A stretch of DNA of 64,000 nt from G963422705 sp963422705 (GCA_963422705.1 OY730443.1:2046001-2110000); one strand, 5' to 3'; counted from the first letter of the stretch, positions 54,234 through 63,559 are shown. Notes: generated by a model not told the origin, from the sequence alone. Numbers and translations: made by a program.

Positions 54234-55436
54234 ATGCGAAAAAAGATTGGCGTTTTAACGGGCGGCGGCGACACCAGCGCCCTTAACGCCACCCTCAAAG
54301 GAATCGCTTTGAAAGCAGAGGAACTCGGATTTGAAGTGGTTGGATTTATGGAAGGGTGGAAAGGCGTGCTCAAAGGAGGGAGATTCTTTACCCTCACCCC
54401 GGACCTGATTGATGAAAATCGGGGCGGAACCCTTTTGAAGAGCTCCCGTACCAACCTCATCGCAATGAATCGATTAGACGAGGCGCTCGATAACCTAAAA
54501 AAACTCGATGTCAGCGGGCTTATCCCGATTGGCGGCGACGATACCTTGTCCGTTGGAGCCGCCCTCTCCACACAATTGACAACCGCATTTGTCACAAAAA
54601 CAATTGACAACGATGTCGGACTCAATCCACCGGAGGGGGATGCTATCGATTACTCCAAGATGGTGAACTATTTTTGCCCCGGATTCCCGACAGCAGCAAG
54701 CCGTATCATCAGCGCAGTTCGCGATTTACGAACAACAACCTATTCTCACGACAGGGTAATCGTCGTAGAAGCGATGGGCAGAGACGCCGGATGGTTAACA
54801 CTCACAGCTGCCTATGGACACGCAGACCTTATCGTTGTACCAGAGGTGCCTTATCAACCAGAACGGTTGGCAGACGCCATCCACCGGAAACATGCTGAAC
54901 ACGGTAACGTGATTGTTGTTGTCTCAGAGGGCATCCGTAACGATGACGGGGAATTGATGATAACCTCTCAGGCAGAGCTCGACGCATTTGGGCACACGAA
55001 ACCGGGAGGCTGCTCCGAAATTATTGTTGAGGCGATGAAAAAACGGCTGCCGCATATTTCAAGCGCCGCCTTCCGGGCCTTGATTCTTGGATATCTCCAA
55101 CGCTGTGGCAGCCCAACCCCGCTTGATAGAGATACCGCAATTAAAGCCGGGGCACTTGCCGTACGCGGACTTGCCGACGGCATGATTAACGCTGTCTCAA
55201 CCATTACACGAACGGACACCGGGATTGAACCGACGTTGTTGCCTTTAGAACAGGTCCTTAAACGTGATGCATCCGGCCATGTTATCCGCCGAAGCCTCGA
55301 CATCCGGTTTTACGATGCTGAACATTACCAGATGTCACCCGCCGGAACCGCATATTTTCGACCCATTTTTGGGGGACTGCCCCCGCGTCATTTGTCACTA
55401 CGCGAACGTTCTATTCAGATAGACGAGCTCGGTTAA
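54234..55436 (+). CDS. Phosphofructokinase, PPi-dependent signature
   Basis: PFKA-family enzyme of 400 aa. GGGDTSALNATLKG (10-23) is the N-terminal loop. The GGDD motif (100-103) has Asp where ATP enzymes have Gly, and TKTIDND (121-127) has Lys where they have Gly; together these are the residues associated with pyrophosphate as phosphoryl donor. MGRDAGWL is conserved. ATG 54234 is preferred with AAGGAAGG upstream; an earlier in-frame ATG would add 11 residues. It follows the ThDP enzyme by 16 bp. Fructose-6-phosphate is the expected substrate, but not proven. Confidence 0.85.
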   Translation: MRKKIGVLTGGGDTSALNATLKGIALKAEELGFEVVGFMEGWKGVLKGGRFFTLTPDLIDENRGGTLLKSSRTNLIAMNRLDEALDNLKKLDVSGLIPIGGDDTLSVGAALSTQLTTAFVTKTIDNDVGLNPPEGDAIDYSKMVNYFCPGFPTAASRIISAVRDLRTTTYSHDRVIVVEAMGRDAGWLTLTAAYGHADLIVVPEVPYQPERLADAIHRKHAEHGNVIVVVSEGIRNDDGELMITSQAELDAFGHTKPGGCSEIIVEAMKKRLPHISSAAFRALILGYLQRCGSPTPLDRDTAIKAGALAVRGLADGMINAVSTITRTDTGIEPTLLPLEQVLKRDASGHVIRRSLDIRFYDAEHYQMSPAGTAYFRPIFGGLPPRHLSLRERSIQIDELG

Positions 55437-55450
55437 ATACCGCGAATAGC

Positions 55451-55478
55451 TTGACATTGATAGAAAGGTTTTTAATCT
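55451..55478 (+). promoter_or_regulatory. Promoter before the bactofilin-like gene
   Basis: TTGACA (55451-55456), 16 bp, TAATCT (55473-55478). It would drive the bactofilin-like gene and perhaps batA. Confidence 0.45.
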
Positions 55479-55596
55479 GAATCTTTTTGGAACCTTGAAA
55501 CTTTCTGAACGGGCCTTCACCGGCATCAAAGGTAGCTCAATGAAATACCTAAGGAAGATTAACCAATTGGCTATTTAAGAACACTCCGCACTACCT

Positions 55597-56586
55597 ATGC
55601 ATAGAATACTCACTGTCTTCGTCATTCTCTGCTTAAACATTCCGTCCTTAGGTGCGCAAATTTTACCACTGGAAAATGAAATTCAGTCGTCCCGCGCAGC
55701 AGAAACCGTGACGGAAACACACCCTTTAGCCTCTTCCATAGAACCTTGGCATGGAAACCGGCGTATACTCACGGTTGTTAACGATTACCGACTCGAGCAG
55801 GATAAAGCGGTTACGACTGTTGTGATAGTTGCCGGAAACGCTGATATATACGGCACAGTGACTGGAAATATGCTCGTCATCGGTGGCGACGTTAAACTCG
55901 CACGCGAGGCACAGATAAATGGGACACTTCACGTCATTGGCGGGCAGCTCATTGATGCGCGCCGGGTTGATGAAAATAGAACTGGAGGGGGCTCGTCTAG
56001 AAACATAACAGATAATCTCTATGTTCATAATGGATGGCGTATGCTCCCCGCAGCAACACGTCTGCTCATCAACCCGCATACCACCTGGGGCATAAGTAAA
56101 CAGCACGCGCTTTGGGTTACCATCGGTGAATTTGTGATTTTCACCTTTATCTACCTGTTATTAGCGTTCAGCTTTACAAAGCAACTAAATGAGATGGAGA
56201 AACGGATGAGTCAGTCCCCCTTCCAGACGATACTGTTCGGGGTACTCATGTTAATGCTGATTCCTCTGTTGAGCGGCGTGTTAATTCTTTCAATTGTTGG
56301 AGTGCCTTTTGTTCTGTTAGGACTAGCACTTTTATTTCCAATAGCGATTTACGGGAAGACTGCGATTTTCTTATTAATTGGGAGTACACTCCTATCAGGG
56401 CGTTTAAAGCCTTTCTCTGTAGTTTTCGGCTATGTTCTGTATTTTATGGCAATTTCTGTGCCGTATATTGATTGGGGCACATTTCTCGCCGTTAATGCCA
56501 TCTCCATCGGCATCTGTGTACGGAACGGTTTCATCGCTAAGCCTCCCCGCCGGCTATTGCGCAATACGTACCATTCCAATGTGTAA
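55597..56586 (+). CDS. Membrane protein with bactofilin-like exported repeat
   Basis: A signal peptide (MHRILTVFVILCLNIPSLGA) leads into a short polymer-forming-like beta segment (VVIVAGNADIYGTVTGNML, VIGGDVKLAREAQINGTL, HVIGG), then four or five membrane helices (WVTIGEFVIFTFIYLLLAFS, ILFGVLMLMLIPLLSGVLIL and others). Similar proteins combine a bactofilin-type domain with membrane helices; no function is established. It is followed 83 bp later by batA. Confidence 0.65.
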   Translation: MHRILTVFVILCLNIPSLGAQILPLENEIQSSRAAETVTETHPLASSIEPWHGNRRILTVVNDYRLEQDKAVTTVVIVAGNADIYGTVTGNMLVIGGDVKLAREAQINGTLHVIGGQLIDARRVDENRTGGGSSRNITDNLYVHNGWRMLPAATRLLINPHTTWGISKQHALWVTIGEFVIFTFIYLLLAFSFTKQLNEMEKRMSQSPFQTILFGVLMLMLIPLLSGVLILSIVGVPFVLLGLALLFPIAIYGKTAIFLLIGSTLLSGRLKPFSVVFGYVLYFMAISVPYIDWGTFLAVNAISIGICVRNGFIAKPPRRLLRNTYHSNV

Positions 56587-56669
56587 GGCGCGCGCCGAAT
56601 TGTCCAATCTTCAAGGCGAGGGCAGACGATATTCTGTATTCCGTTCTTCAGAAAGAGAGCGGGGGGCTC

Positions 56670-57671
56670 ATGGAATTTAAGTATCCTATTTTTTTACTCC
56701 TCCTAATTGGGTTGACACTGCTGGCAGCCTATTTGTCGTGGATTCACCGAGGCAAACGCCGGCTCTCGCCCCTCCGGATAATCATGTCTGACATTGATAC
56801 AATGCAGGCACTCCCAGCAACGCTCGCGGTAAAGGCACTGCCTATCCTGCAACTCAGCCGTTTCGGTGTCATCGCTCTCCTGATTTGCGCGCTTGCACAT
56901 CCGCAAGTCCCCCAAGACCGGCAGCAAAAGCTTTATGAAGGTATTGACATCTTATTGGTGCTTGACATCTCTGAAAGTATGAGGGCAGAAGACTTTGACG
57001 GAGAAAATCGTATCCAAACCGCAAAATCGGTTATCTATAATTTTCTCGGGCATCGCGAGAATGACAGCATCGGCTTAGTCGTTTTCTCCGGGGAAAGTTT
57101 TACCCTTTGTCCACTCACACTGGATTATGTTGTACTGACAGAATTACTCCGTGATGTGAAAATTGGGCAATTGCAAGACGGCACCGCTATCGGGGATGCA
57201 ATTGCTACTGCTATCCAGCGCTTGCGAAATTCACACGCGAAAACGAAGATTGTGATTTTGTTAACCGATGGGGAAAATAATGCCGGAACTATCGAACCGG
57301 GCACCGCAGCCAATCTTGCCGCAGCCTCTCAAATAAAAATCTACACCATTGGGATGGGGAAGGAAGACGGGGCACGCATCCCTTATCAGGATAACACCTT
57401 TGGGAAACGTTACCGGGAGGTTTTAACTTATCTTGACGAAGACACACTCATAGAACTCGCCACTATCACCGGCGGACGTTATTTTCGAGCGACTGATAAG
57501 GTATCATTGGCGAATATTTATGCTCACATTGATAGATTTGAAAAAACAAAATTTGAAGTCGGCAGTTATGTTGATTATAAGACATTAGCCCCGTACTTCC
57601 TGATTGCGGCGGCGGTATTGTTAGCTTTGCAAATTCTGTTGAGCAACACCGTTTTACGAAAAATTCCATAA
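56670..57671 (+). CDS. batA: VWA-domain membrane protein BatA
   Basis: BatA-type proteins hold a von Willebrand factor A domain between N-terminal and C-terminal membrane helices, as part of MoxR/Bat stress or assembly complexes. Here two N-terminal helices (FLLLLIGLTLLAAYLSW; FGVIALLICALAHP), a VWA domain with MIDAS residues LDISESM, DGTAIGDAI and LLTDGENN, and a C-terminal helix (APYFLIAAAVLLALQILL). A GGGGGG-rich RBS precedes the ATG. Neither moxR nor batB is adjacent; the lipoprotein follows. Confidence 0.82.
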   Translation: MEFKYPIFLLLLIGLTLLAAYLSWIHRGKRRLSPLRIIMSDIDTMQALPATLAVKALPILQLSRFGVIALLICALAHPQVPQDRQQKLYEGIDILLVLDISESMRAEDFDGENRIQTAKSVIYNFLGHRENDSIGLVVFSGESFTLCPLTLDYVVLTELLRDVKIGQLQDGTAIGDAIATAIQRLRNSHAKTKIVILLTDGENNAGTIEPGTAANLAAASQIKIYTIGMGKEDGARIPYQDNTFGKRYREVLTYLDEDTLIELATITGGRYFRATDKVSLANIYAHIDRFEKTKFEVGSYVDYKTLAPYFLIAAAVLLALQILLSNTVLRKIP

Positions 57672-57705
57672 GGGATTGTGAACATAAACAGAGGAACCTG
57701 ATTTT

Positions 57706-58362
57706 ATGAGAACAAAACAAATTCTTCAAATTGCTATCGTTTTTCTTTTTTCCGTTCTTATCTCTAGTTGTCTTAACACAGTAGAAAACTCACTCACCGC
57801 CGAGCCGCATTTTCGACAAGTCTGGTGGGGAAGCACAAAAGCCTCGGTGCTAACGAAAGAAAGAGGGAAGCGAATCTATGTGAACACCGGCGGCGCCTTG
57901 GTGTACAAAACCCGGTATGAATCTGTGCCGATGCTGCTCGTCTACTGCTTTGGGAGCCACAACGGGATTTATCGTCTTCGCGCCGCGGGGTATCTCACAG
58001 CACACCCTGTAATCATGGAAAATCCTGATAAGGTGTTCAGCCAAAATTTGCTTGATACCCTTGGTGAACCGGCCAAAACCCTTCCAGATGGAGGGCTGCT
58101 TTGGGAAGATGCTGAGACAGTCATTTACACAAACTCCTACAATGAGACTGACGTGAGGGACATCTATGAGGTAAGTATACCGGAGGCAATTATTCAACCA
58201 TCACGCATGAAGCGACTGCCCGGATGGCACCTCATCATGGGGTACATCGATAGAAGATTCTATGAGGAACTACAGGCAGCAGAAACGTGGGAGTTTGTTC
58301 TCGGAGAACTGTCCTATTACGAAGAAATTTTCTTTGGAATGTTCCGCAGTTTAAGACAATAA
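57706..58362 (+). CDS. Predicted lipoprotein, 218 aa
   Basis: Lipobox ISSC with Cys22 follows a hydrophobic segment, indicating a lipoprotein anchored in a membrane. The mature part has a predicted alpha/beta character (QVWWGSTKASVLTKERGKRI, LGEPAKTLPDGGLLWED) and a Trp-rich C-terminus. Family unknown. AGAGGAACC precedes the ATG, 34 bp after batA, so it may act with BatA. Confidence 0.65.
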   Translation: MRTKQILQIAIVFLFSVLISSCLNTVENSLTAEPHFRQVWWGSTKASVLTKERGKRIYVNTGGALVYKTRYESVPMLLVYCFGSHNGIYRLRAAGYLTAHPVIMENPDKVFSQNLLDTLGEPAKTLPDGGLLWEDAETVIYTNSYNETDVRDIYEVSIPEAIIQPSRMKRLPGWHLIMGYIDRRFYEELQAAETWEFVLGELSYYEEIFFGMFRSLRQ

Positions 58363-58461
58363 CCTAAAACGCGTTAGAGTGCTTGATTTCTTGTAAAAAT
58401 CAGGCGTAGGGATGCTGGGATAACCGGAATCCTTATGATGAAGCAAACGGAGGAAGTTAAA

Positions 58462-59223
58462 ATGAAGAATATTATTGCATGTAATTTAGGGAGTTATAGG
58501 CAGTTTCGAGAGGCTGCCTATCCGCATTTGGCGGAAATCGGACTAACGAATGTGGAAATCGGTGTACCGTCGATTGATGGTGTCGATGAGGTTGTTGCAG
58601 GGTTGGACGCCCACCGCCTCACAGCAACCAGCCTTTTGGGCAGTTGTGATGTGCAGTCAGATACGGTTGTCTCCGATTTCCAAGCGACGTTGGAAATCGC
58701 CGATAAGATGGATGTGAAAATTATCTTTGTCAGTGTACACGCGGGGACTGCAGAACGTGGGGCCGTGTATGCCCGCCTGCGCGCTATTGGGGAAAATGCC
58801 GCGGCATTGGGAATTAAGGTGTGTTTAGAGACACACCCGGATATGGCACAGAATGGGGATGTCGCGCTTCAGACAATGGAGGGCGTTGGACATCCGAATA
58901 TCTGCCTCAATTTTGACACCGGCAATGTCTATTATTATAACCACAATGTGACGGCGGTTTCAGAGCTACAGAAGGGGCTTGCGTACGTTGGGGCAGTACA
59001 CCTCAAGGATACGAACGGCGGGTATCGCACGTGGAATTTTCCTGCGCTCGGGAACGGAATCGTCGACTTTAAGGCGGTGTTCCAGGCATTGAACGATATT
59101 GATTTCTATGGCCCTTTTACCATGGAGTTGGAAGGAATTGAAGGTGAAACGCTTGATGAGGAAGGGGTGAAAGCACGGGTTGCCGATTCGTTGCAACACC
59201 TGAAAGATATCGGAGTGATATAA
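58462..59223 (+). CDS. Sugar phosphate isomerase/epimerase (TIM barrel)
   Basis: AP-endonuclease-2-type TIM barrel with EIGVPSIDGV, VSVHAG, CLETHP, NFDTGN and HLKDTN, plus MELEG for metal ligands. About 253 aa from ATG 58462 (CGGAGG upstream); the first codons at 58435 look like leader. These enzymes isomerise or dehydrate sugars. It overlaps the cupin gene by one base (TAATG), so the two work together. Confidence 0.85.
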   Translation: MKNIIACNLGSYRQFREAAYPHLAEIGLTNVEIGVPSIDGVDEVVAGLDAHRLTATSLLGSCDVQSDTVVSDFQATLEIADKMDVKIIFVSVHAGTAERGAVYARLRAIGENAAALGIKVCLETHPDMAQNGDVALQTMEGVGHPNICLNFDTGNVYYYNHNVTAVSELQKGLAYVGAVHLKDTNGGYRTWNFPALGNGIVDFKAVFQALNDIDFYGPFTMELEGIEGETLDEEGVKARVADSLQHLKDIGVI

Positions 59224-59582
59224 TGGAAACGCGTCACTGTATTATCAGACTGGGGAACGGGGAACGGGTTCCGGACGTGCTTGAGGCGTTCTTGGATACA
59301 CCGGATATGACAACCATAGGACATTTCACGGTATCCAATGAACACCCGACTGAACTTCACTATCACGATTACGATGAATATTGGTATTTTACCGAAGGAA
59401 AAACGACGTTGACGCTGCGTACCGCTGATGGTAATCGTGCCTCTTACCGTGTCGGTGCGGGGGATTTTGTTATCACGCCTAAGGGCGTTGAGCATGCGCA
59501 TACACCGGATGATGTCGTTAAGGGTATACAGTGGGTAAGCGTGATTCCCCCGGGCGCACGACAGGGGCATCTACACCGATAA
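59223..59582 (+). CDS. Single-domain cupin
   Basis: 119 aa with the cupin metal motif HYHDYDEYWYFTEG and a later His (GVEHAHTP). It starts one base within the stop of the isomerase gene (TAATG). Small cupins accompany isomerases in sugar or sugar-acid routes; the substrate is unknown. Confidence 0.82.
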   Translation: METRHCIIRLGNGERVPDVLEAFLDTPDMTTIGHFTVSNEHPTELHYHDYDEYWYFTEGKTTLTLRTADGNRASYRVGAGDFVITPKGVEHAHTPDDVVKGIQWVSVIPPGARQGHLHR

Positions 59583-59693
59583 GCGTGAACAAGGTGCTCG
59601 TCTCTTAAAGCCAAAAATCTCCAGTCCCCGTTTGGTGAGAGGCGCACGGTAATTTTCGCCTTATCGTTTACAGTCATGAAAAAGAGGTTTCTG

Positions 59694-60584
59694 ATGGAAT
59701 TGGAAAAAAGACGTTTGGGGCGCACTGAACTGGAGGTGACTTGCCTCGGTATGGGCGGTGCAGGTGTAGGGCGCCCCACGGTTACCGACGATAAAGCAAT
59801 CGAGGCGATTCGACGGGCGATTGAACTGGGAATAAACTATGTCGATACGGCACCGCTTTATGGGGAAAGCGAACGGCGGGTAGGGCTTGCCCTTGCTGAC
59901 GGGTGGCGAGAGAAGATTTATCTCGCCACAAAAACAGGCACCCATCCTGAGTGGCAGGGCGATTTTAGCCGGGCCGGCACCCGGAGAAGCGTTGAAAATA
60001 GCCTCCGCCTGTTAAAGACAGACTACCTCGATGTTTGCCTCATACATGACCCGGATGCTATGGCGCCTGTTGTCGCCAAGGGGGGCGCGCTCGATGAACT
60101 TCAAAAGATGCGCGAAGAAGGCTTGATAAAATTCATCGGCTTGGGCGTTCGCCAACACGAATTCCATAAAATTGCCATACAGACAGGTGTCATCGATGTC
60201 ATTTTAACCTATCTTGATTACACACTGCTCAGTCAAACCGCTGATGACGTGTTACTTCCACTCGCTGCTGCAACCGACATAGGCGTTATCAACGGGAGCC
60301 CAATTGCTATGGGGCTCCTTTCCGGGGTGGAACCGGATTTTTCAGTCGCGTCCCCGGAAGATGAGGCGGCACATCGATTGTGGCAGTGGGCGATTGCTAA
60401 CGATGTAAATCTCTTGAATCTGGCAATCCAATTCTGCTTACGGCAGCCACGTATCGCGATGAATCTGACTGGTGCGAAGGATGCCCTAGAGGTAGAACAG
60501 AATTTTGCCGCTGCCACCACGCCGGTTCCGGATGTAGTGTGGGAAGCATTCGAAGCGTTTAGTGGGACTGTGTCGCTGGGCTGA
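59694..60584 (+). CDS. Aldo/keto reductase
   Basis: AKR TIM-barrel enzyme: RRLGRTELEVTCLGMGGAG, the catalytic pair in NYVDTAPLYGES (Asp-Tyr), the Lys in TKTGTHP and LIHDPD with the His. ATG 59694 is preferred (AAGAGG lies seven bases before); 59676 would add six residues. 296 aa. NAD(P)H-dependent carbonyl reduction is expected; family proteins in such clusters act on galactose- or fucose-like sugars. Confidence 0.87.
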   Translation: MELEKRRLGRTELEVTCLGMGGAGVGRPTVTDDKAIEAIRRAIELGINYVDTAPLYGESERRVGLALADGWREKIYLATKTGTHPEWQGDFSRAGTRRSVENSLRLLKTDYLDVCLIHDPDAMAPVVAKGGALDELQKMREEGLIKFIGLGVRQHEFHKIAIQTGVIDVILTYLDYTLLSQTADDVLLPLAAATDIGVINGSPIAMGLLSGVEPDFSVASPEDEAAHRLWQWAIANDVNLLNLAIQFCLRQPRIAMNLTGAKDALEVEQNFAAATTPVPDVVWEAFEAFSGTVSLG

Positions 60585-60766
60585 AATCCAAATTGTCTAC
60601 ACACAGTCCCACACGCACTGTAAGAGCGTGTTCCAGCGCCTGATACGTCGCGGTTCAGTAGTCGAAAACCGCTGTGAAATCCGTAGGGCAAGGCAAGATT
60701 TAGCGGATTTGAGCATCAATCCGCCTGCAGAGGGACGGAGTGATGAAAAATGATGGAGAAAAGAAC

Positions 60767-61516
60767 ATGGAATTTAAAGGAAGGGTTGCGTTAGTCACCG
60801 GGGCTAGCCGCGGTATCGGAAAAGCTACCGCGCTCAAACTCGCGCGTGAAGGGGCGGATGTCGCGGTTCATTACGCGCTCGCTTCGTCCAAGGCGGAAGC
60901 CGTCTGTGATGACATCCGGGGACTCGGGCGGAAGGCACTCCCCATTCAAGCCGATATTGTGGATAGAGACGCGGTGAATAGACTCGTCGAACGAGTGCAC
61001 CAAGAACTCGGCGGAATTGACTTGCTCGTCAATAACGCCGGTGCTGTGGGAGATATCACATTTTCTCAACTCACACCGGAACACTGGGACAGGGTTATCG
61101 CTATTAACCTCACCGGCCCCTTTAATGTTCTCTGGGCAGTCAAGCCGGGCATGATAGAGAGACAGTTCGGACGGATTGTTAACGTCTCGTCTATCGCCGC
61201 ATTGGCAGTCCGGCCAAATCAACTCGCCTATGCGGCTGCGAAAGCCGGCGTTATCTCACTCACAAAATCGTGTTGCGCCCCCCTCGCGGCGCACAACATC
61301 CGTATCAATTCCGTTGCCCCCGGGGCAATTGCAACGGATATGTTAAACGAAGTTTCCCCGGAAATGGTAAAGGAGCTGCGCGCTGCGACGCCTCTTGGCA
61401 GATTAGGGGAACCGGAAGAGATGGCGAATGTGATTGCCTTTTTGCTCAGCGAAGCGTCGAGTTACATGACAGGGGCCACGGTGATTGCGAGCGGGGGACG
61501 GATTTTAATGCCGTGA
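60767..61516 (+). CDS. SDR-family oxidoreductase
   Basis: Short-chain dehydrogenase of 249 aa: VTGASRGIGKATALKLA, LLVNNAG, VNVSSIAALAVRP and the YAAAKAG catalytic pair, then NSVAPGAIATDML. ATG 60767 is preferred (GGAG eight bases upstream); an earlier GTG/ATG at 60740-60743 adds nine residues. FabG-like; the substrate is unknown. Its stop is 8 bp from the convergent GDPD gene. Confidence 0.87.
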   Translation: MEFKGRVALVTGASRGIGKATALKLAREGADVAVHYALASSKAEAVCDDIRGLGRKALPIQADIVDRDAVNRLVERVHQELGGIDLLVNNAGAVGDITFSQLTPEHWDRVIAINLTGPFNVLWAVKPGMIERQFGRIVNVSSIAALAVRPNQLAYAAAKAGVISLTKSCCAPLAAHNIRINSVAPGAIATDMLNEVSPEMVKELRAATPLGRLGEPEEMANVIAFLLSEASSYMTGATVIASGGRILMP

Positions 61517-61524
61517 CATTTCCA

Positions 61525-62289
61525 CTAAGCCCTTAATTCTGAATGATACTGTTGGAGATAACTTCTGATGTGAGGAATATCATCTACCCACAACCCATCA
61601 ATTTGTGTCTCCATTGCCCAGGCGACGTCCTGCGGTGTTCGGATGAACCCGGCTTCAACGAGGAGCCCATTTGCTTTGAGTTGACGAATTTTTCGCCGAA
61701 GTGTCCGGGTGAACGGCTTAAAATGATTCAGTCCACTCCAGCCTAAGATGATACGGTTTGCGTGAATAGCTTGCGCTGTCTTAACAAAATTCCCGACTGG
61801 ATTGATAAAGATGATGCTTGTCTTAAGTTGCGGCTCTAACTTTTTTGCGTGAACGAGGAGCCCCTTGCGCCAGGAAAATGTCAGTATACCGACTTTATCT
61901 ACAACTTCAAACTTGCGAATCCGTTCAACGATGATAGTCATCAGTTCTTGCGCGTCAGTTTTTGGTTCAATGAAACACGGTATTTGGTGCTCCCGGGTGA
62001 ATTGGAGTGCGTCATCCAGATTTGCCACGGGTTCGTCAGAGTTTTCGGATGTTAATTGTTGCACATCCTTCCATCTTAATTTGCTGAGCGGTGTCCGGCA
62101 TCCTGTCGCTTTACGAATACTTTCTCGATTAAAATCGATATGAATTAGCACCGGAGCTTTATCCCGGGTGAGGCAGACATCACACTCATAAGCGTCCGCT
62201 CCATCGGCTAATGCCTGCTTAAAAGACGCCAGCGTGTTTTCGGGGGCGCGTGCCATTCCCCCTCGATGTGCTAAGAGTTGAGTTTTCAT
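61525..62289 (-). CDS. Glycerophosphodiester phosphodiesterase
   Basis: GDPD enzyme hydrolysing glycerophosphodiesters to glycerol-3-phosphate and an alcohol. 254 aa: HRGGMARAPENT (H8, E17), YECDVCLT (E35, D37), H50 in LIHIDFN, where the family normally has HD, and IEPKT later. No signal peptide, so cytoplasmic. Its neighbours are a convergent SDR gene and, upstream, a hairpin and a small frame. Confidence 0.85.
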   Translation of the reverse strand: MKTQLLAHRGGMARAPENTLASFKQALADGADAYECDVCLTRDKAPVLIHIDFNRESIRKATGCRTPLSKLRWKDVQQLTSENSDEPVANLDDALQFTREHQIPCFIEPKTDAQELMTIIVERIRKFEVVDKVGILTFSWRKGLLVHAKKLEPQLKTSIIFINPVGNFVKTAQAIHANRIILGWSGLNHFKPFTRTLRRKIRQLKANGLLVEAGFIRTPQDVAWAMETQIDGLWVDDIPHIRSYLQQYHSELRA

Positions 62290-62294
62290 ATTGT

Positions 62295-62320
62295 CGCTAT
62301 TTCTCTAAGGCGAAATAGCG
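62295..62320. repeat. 9-bp hairpin upstream of the GDPD gene
   Basis: CGCTATTTC (62295-62303) and GAAATAGCG (62312-62320) pair perfectly around an eight-base loop, seven bases from the GDPD start. It could mask the ribosome-binding region of the minus-strand mRNA, where no clear Shine-Dalgarno is seen. Confidence 0.45.
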
Positions 62321-62414
62321 TATCAATCAATTTCTAGTGGATATTCCCAAAACGAACAATGCCTTTCCCATATTTCCTCGCTCCATGCAATTCAGGTTCA
62401 GGTTTGAAAAATTG

Positions 62415-62534
62415 CTATTCCCAGCCTCGTCTGGATTTCTGGGTGAGCTCACGGAAATCGGTTGGCGATAACCGTTTAATACCATTTAGCAAATGTTCAA
62501 CTTGCAAGTTCGGTGTTATTTCAATGGAAGACAT
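62415..62534 (-). CDS. Small hypothetical protein, 39 aa
   Basis: The frame begins MSSIEITPNLQVEHLLNGIK, continues RLSPTDFRELTQKSRRGWE and stops. It reads like the short helical proteins I recall from toxin-antitoxin-like or endonuclease-linked operons (a pattern with VEHLLNGIKRLSPTDFREL). It starts 35 bp after the epimerase stop, in the same direction; RBS is weak. 62321-62414 and 62535-62569 hold nothing else. Confidence 0.45.
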   Translation of the reverse strand: MSSIEITPNLQVEHLLNGIKRLSPTDFRELTQKSRRGWE

Positions 62535-62569
62535 GGCGATTTCTCTGTGTGCGTTTGGTATTCAATCCT

Positions 62570-63298
62570 TCATGACTTCTTCTTATGCCAGACGCGCTCA
62601 AAGTTATCCTTTGGCGAGAACCCTAATATCCGTTTCGTTTTGATATTTGAGAACTGCTGGTGGGGCAAATCCGCGAAGATGTTAAAGATTTCACAGCGCG
62701 ATGGGAGTTCTTCCAACTTAATCTCTAGTCCGAGACGAAACGCCTCACCTGCATCGCGCCAGGTTACTGAAAATGGATTCAAATCGGTGCCCTCGCCACC
62801 GTCATCGTTCTCCCGGAAACTGAGGAATAGGTAGCAGAGGACATAGATGTCGTAGTTTTCTGTGAAGACTTTGCAGATTTCCTGTCCGAGTCCCTTGGTG
62901 ATTGGGTATAGCCCGGTGCTGGTGTGCGGTGGAACATCCGGGTTAATCTCATAATCGTAGCTTGTGTAACTATCGCCTTGTATCGTAAAGTGGGGGCCAG
63001 TGTTAATGATTCGTTGGATATCGTGTTCAACGGCGACGCGCATCATATTATAACACCCACGGGTGCTAACATCAAAAGCGAGTTCCCGTTCATGGCGTAA
63101 GACGGAGCAGTTAATAATCGCGTCCATGCCTTCTGCGGCGCGCATCACATCATCCAAGCACCCGACATCGATGTGCATCGATTCATGTTGCGTGTCTATC
63201 TCATTGATGTCTGTTACCCGCAAAGTGTAGTACGGTTCAAGTGCCTTGACGACGTGCGGCCCGAGGTAACCGTTTCCGCCTAAAATGAGAACCTTCAT
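62570..63298 (-). CDS. NAD-dependent epimerase/dehydratase
   Basis: Extended-SDR protein of 242 aa: GGNGYLGPHVVKAL nucleotide-binding loop, D in VTDINE, ITKGLGQ after a Tyr (YPITKGLGQ, YxxxK). It is shorter than typical epimerases (about 300). Nucleotide-sugar or polyketide-like substrates are possible. AGGAGAG precedes the start. The preceding minus-strand gene (63627 onward) is from the same family. Confidence 0.82.
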   Translation of the reverse strand: MKVLILGGNGYLGPHVVKALEPYYTLRVTDINEIDTQHESMHIDVGCLDDVMRAAEGMDAIINCSVLRHERELAFDVSTRGCYNMMRVAVEHDIQRIINTGPHFTIQGDSYTSYDYEINPDVPPHTSTGLYPITKGLGQEICKVFTENYDIYVLCYLFLSFRENDDGGEGTDLNPFSVTWRDAGEAFRLGLEIKLEELPSRCEIFNIFADLPHQQFSNIKTKRILGFSPKDNFERVWHKKKS

Positions 63299-63385
63299 CT
63301 TTTTCTCTCCTACGCTGGAGGCTTCCAGATTATAGATGATTTATAGATAGATAACCAATGGTATAATGCCCTTAAAGAACATGCA

Positions 63386-63559
63386 TCATGAAATTGGATA
63401 ATTTCGTGCCCACTGTTGGAACCAGATGTAAACCGGCTCACCCACTTCTCCGGACCGAATGAGTTCCGTCCCGAAATCTGCTTGTGAGATGGCTTTGAGC
63501 GGGTATTCCGGGGCCTCGGACTGCCCATGTGATGTGAAGAAGAAGCTTAAAAATGAACT
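63386..63559 (-). pseudogene. Coding-like remnant, 57 residues
   Basis: Minus-strand frame between stops contains SEAPEYPLKAISQADFGTEL and then IRSGEVGEPVYIWFQQWARN, a clearly protein-like composition, but with no start codon or RBS other than an internal GTG. It looks like a fragment of a larger gene. The rest of 63299-63626 holds no gene. Confidence 0.35.
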
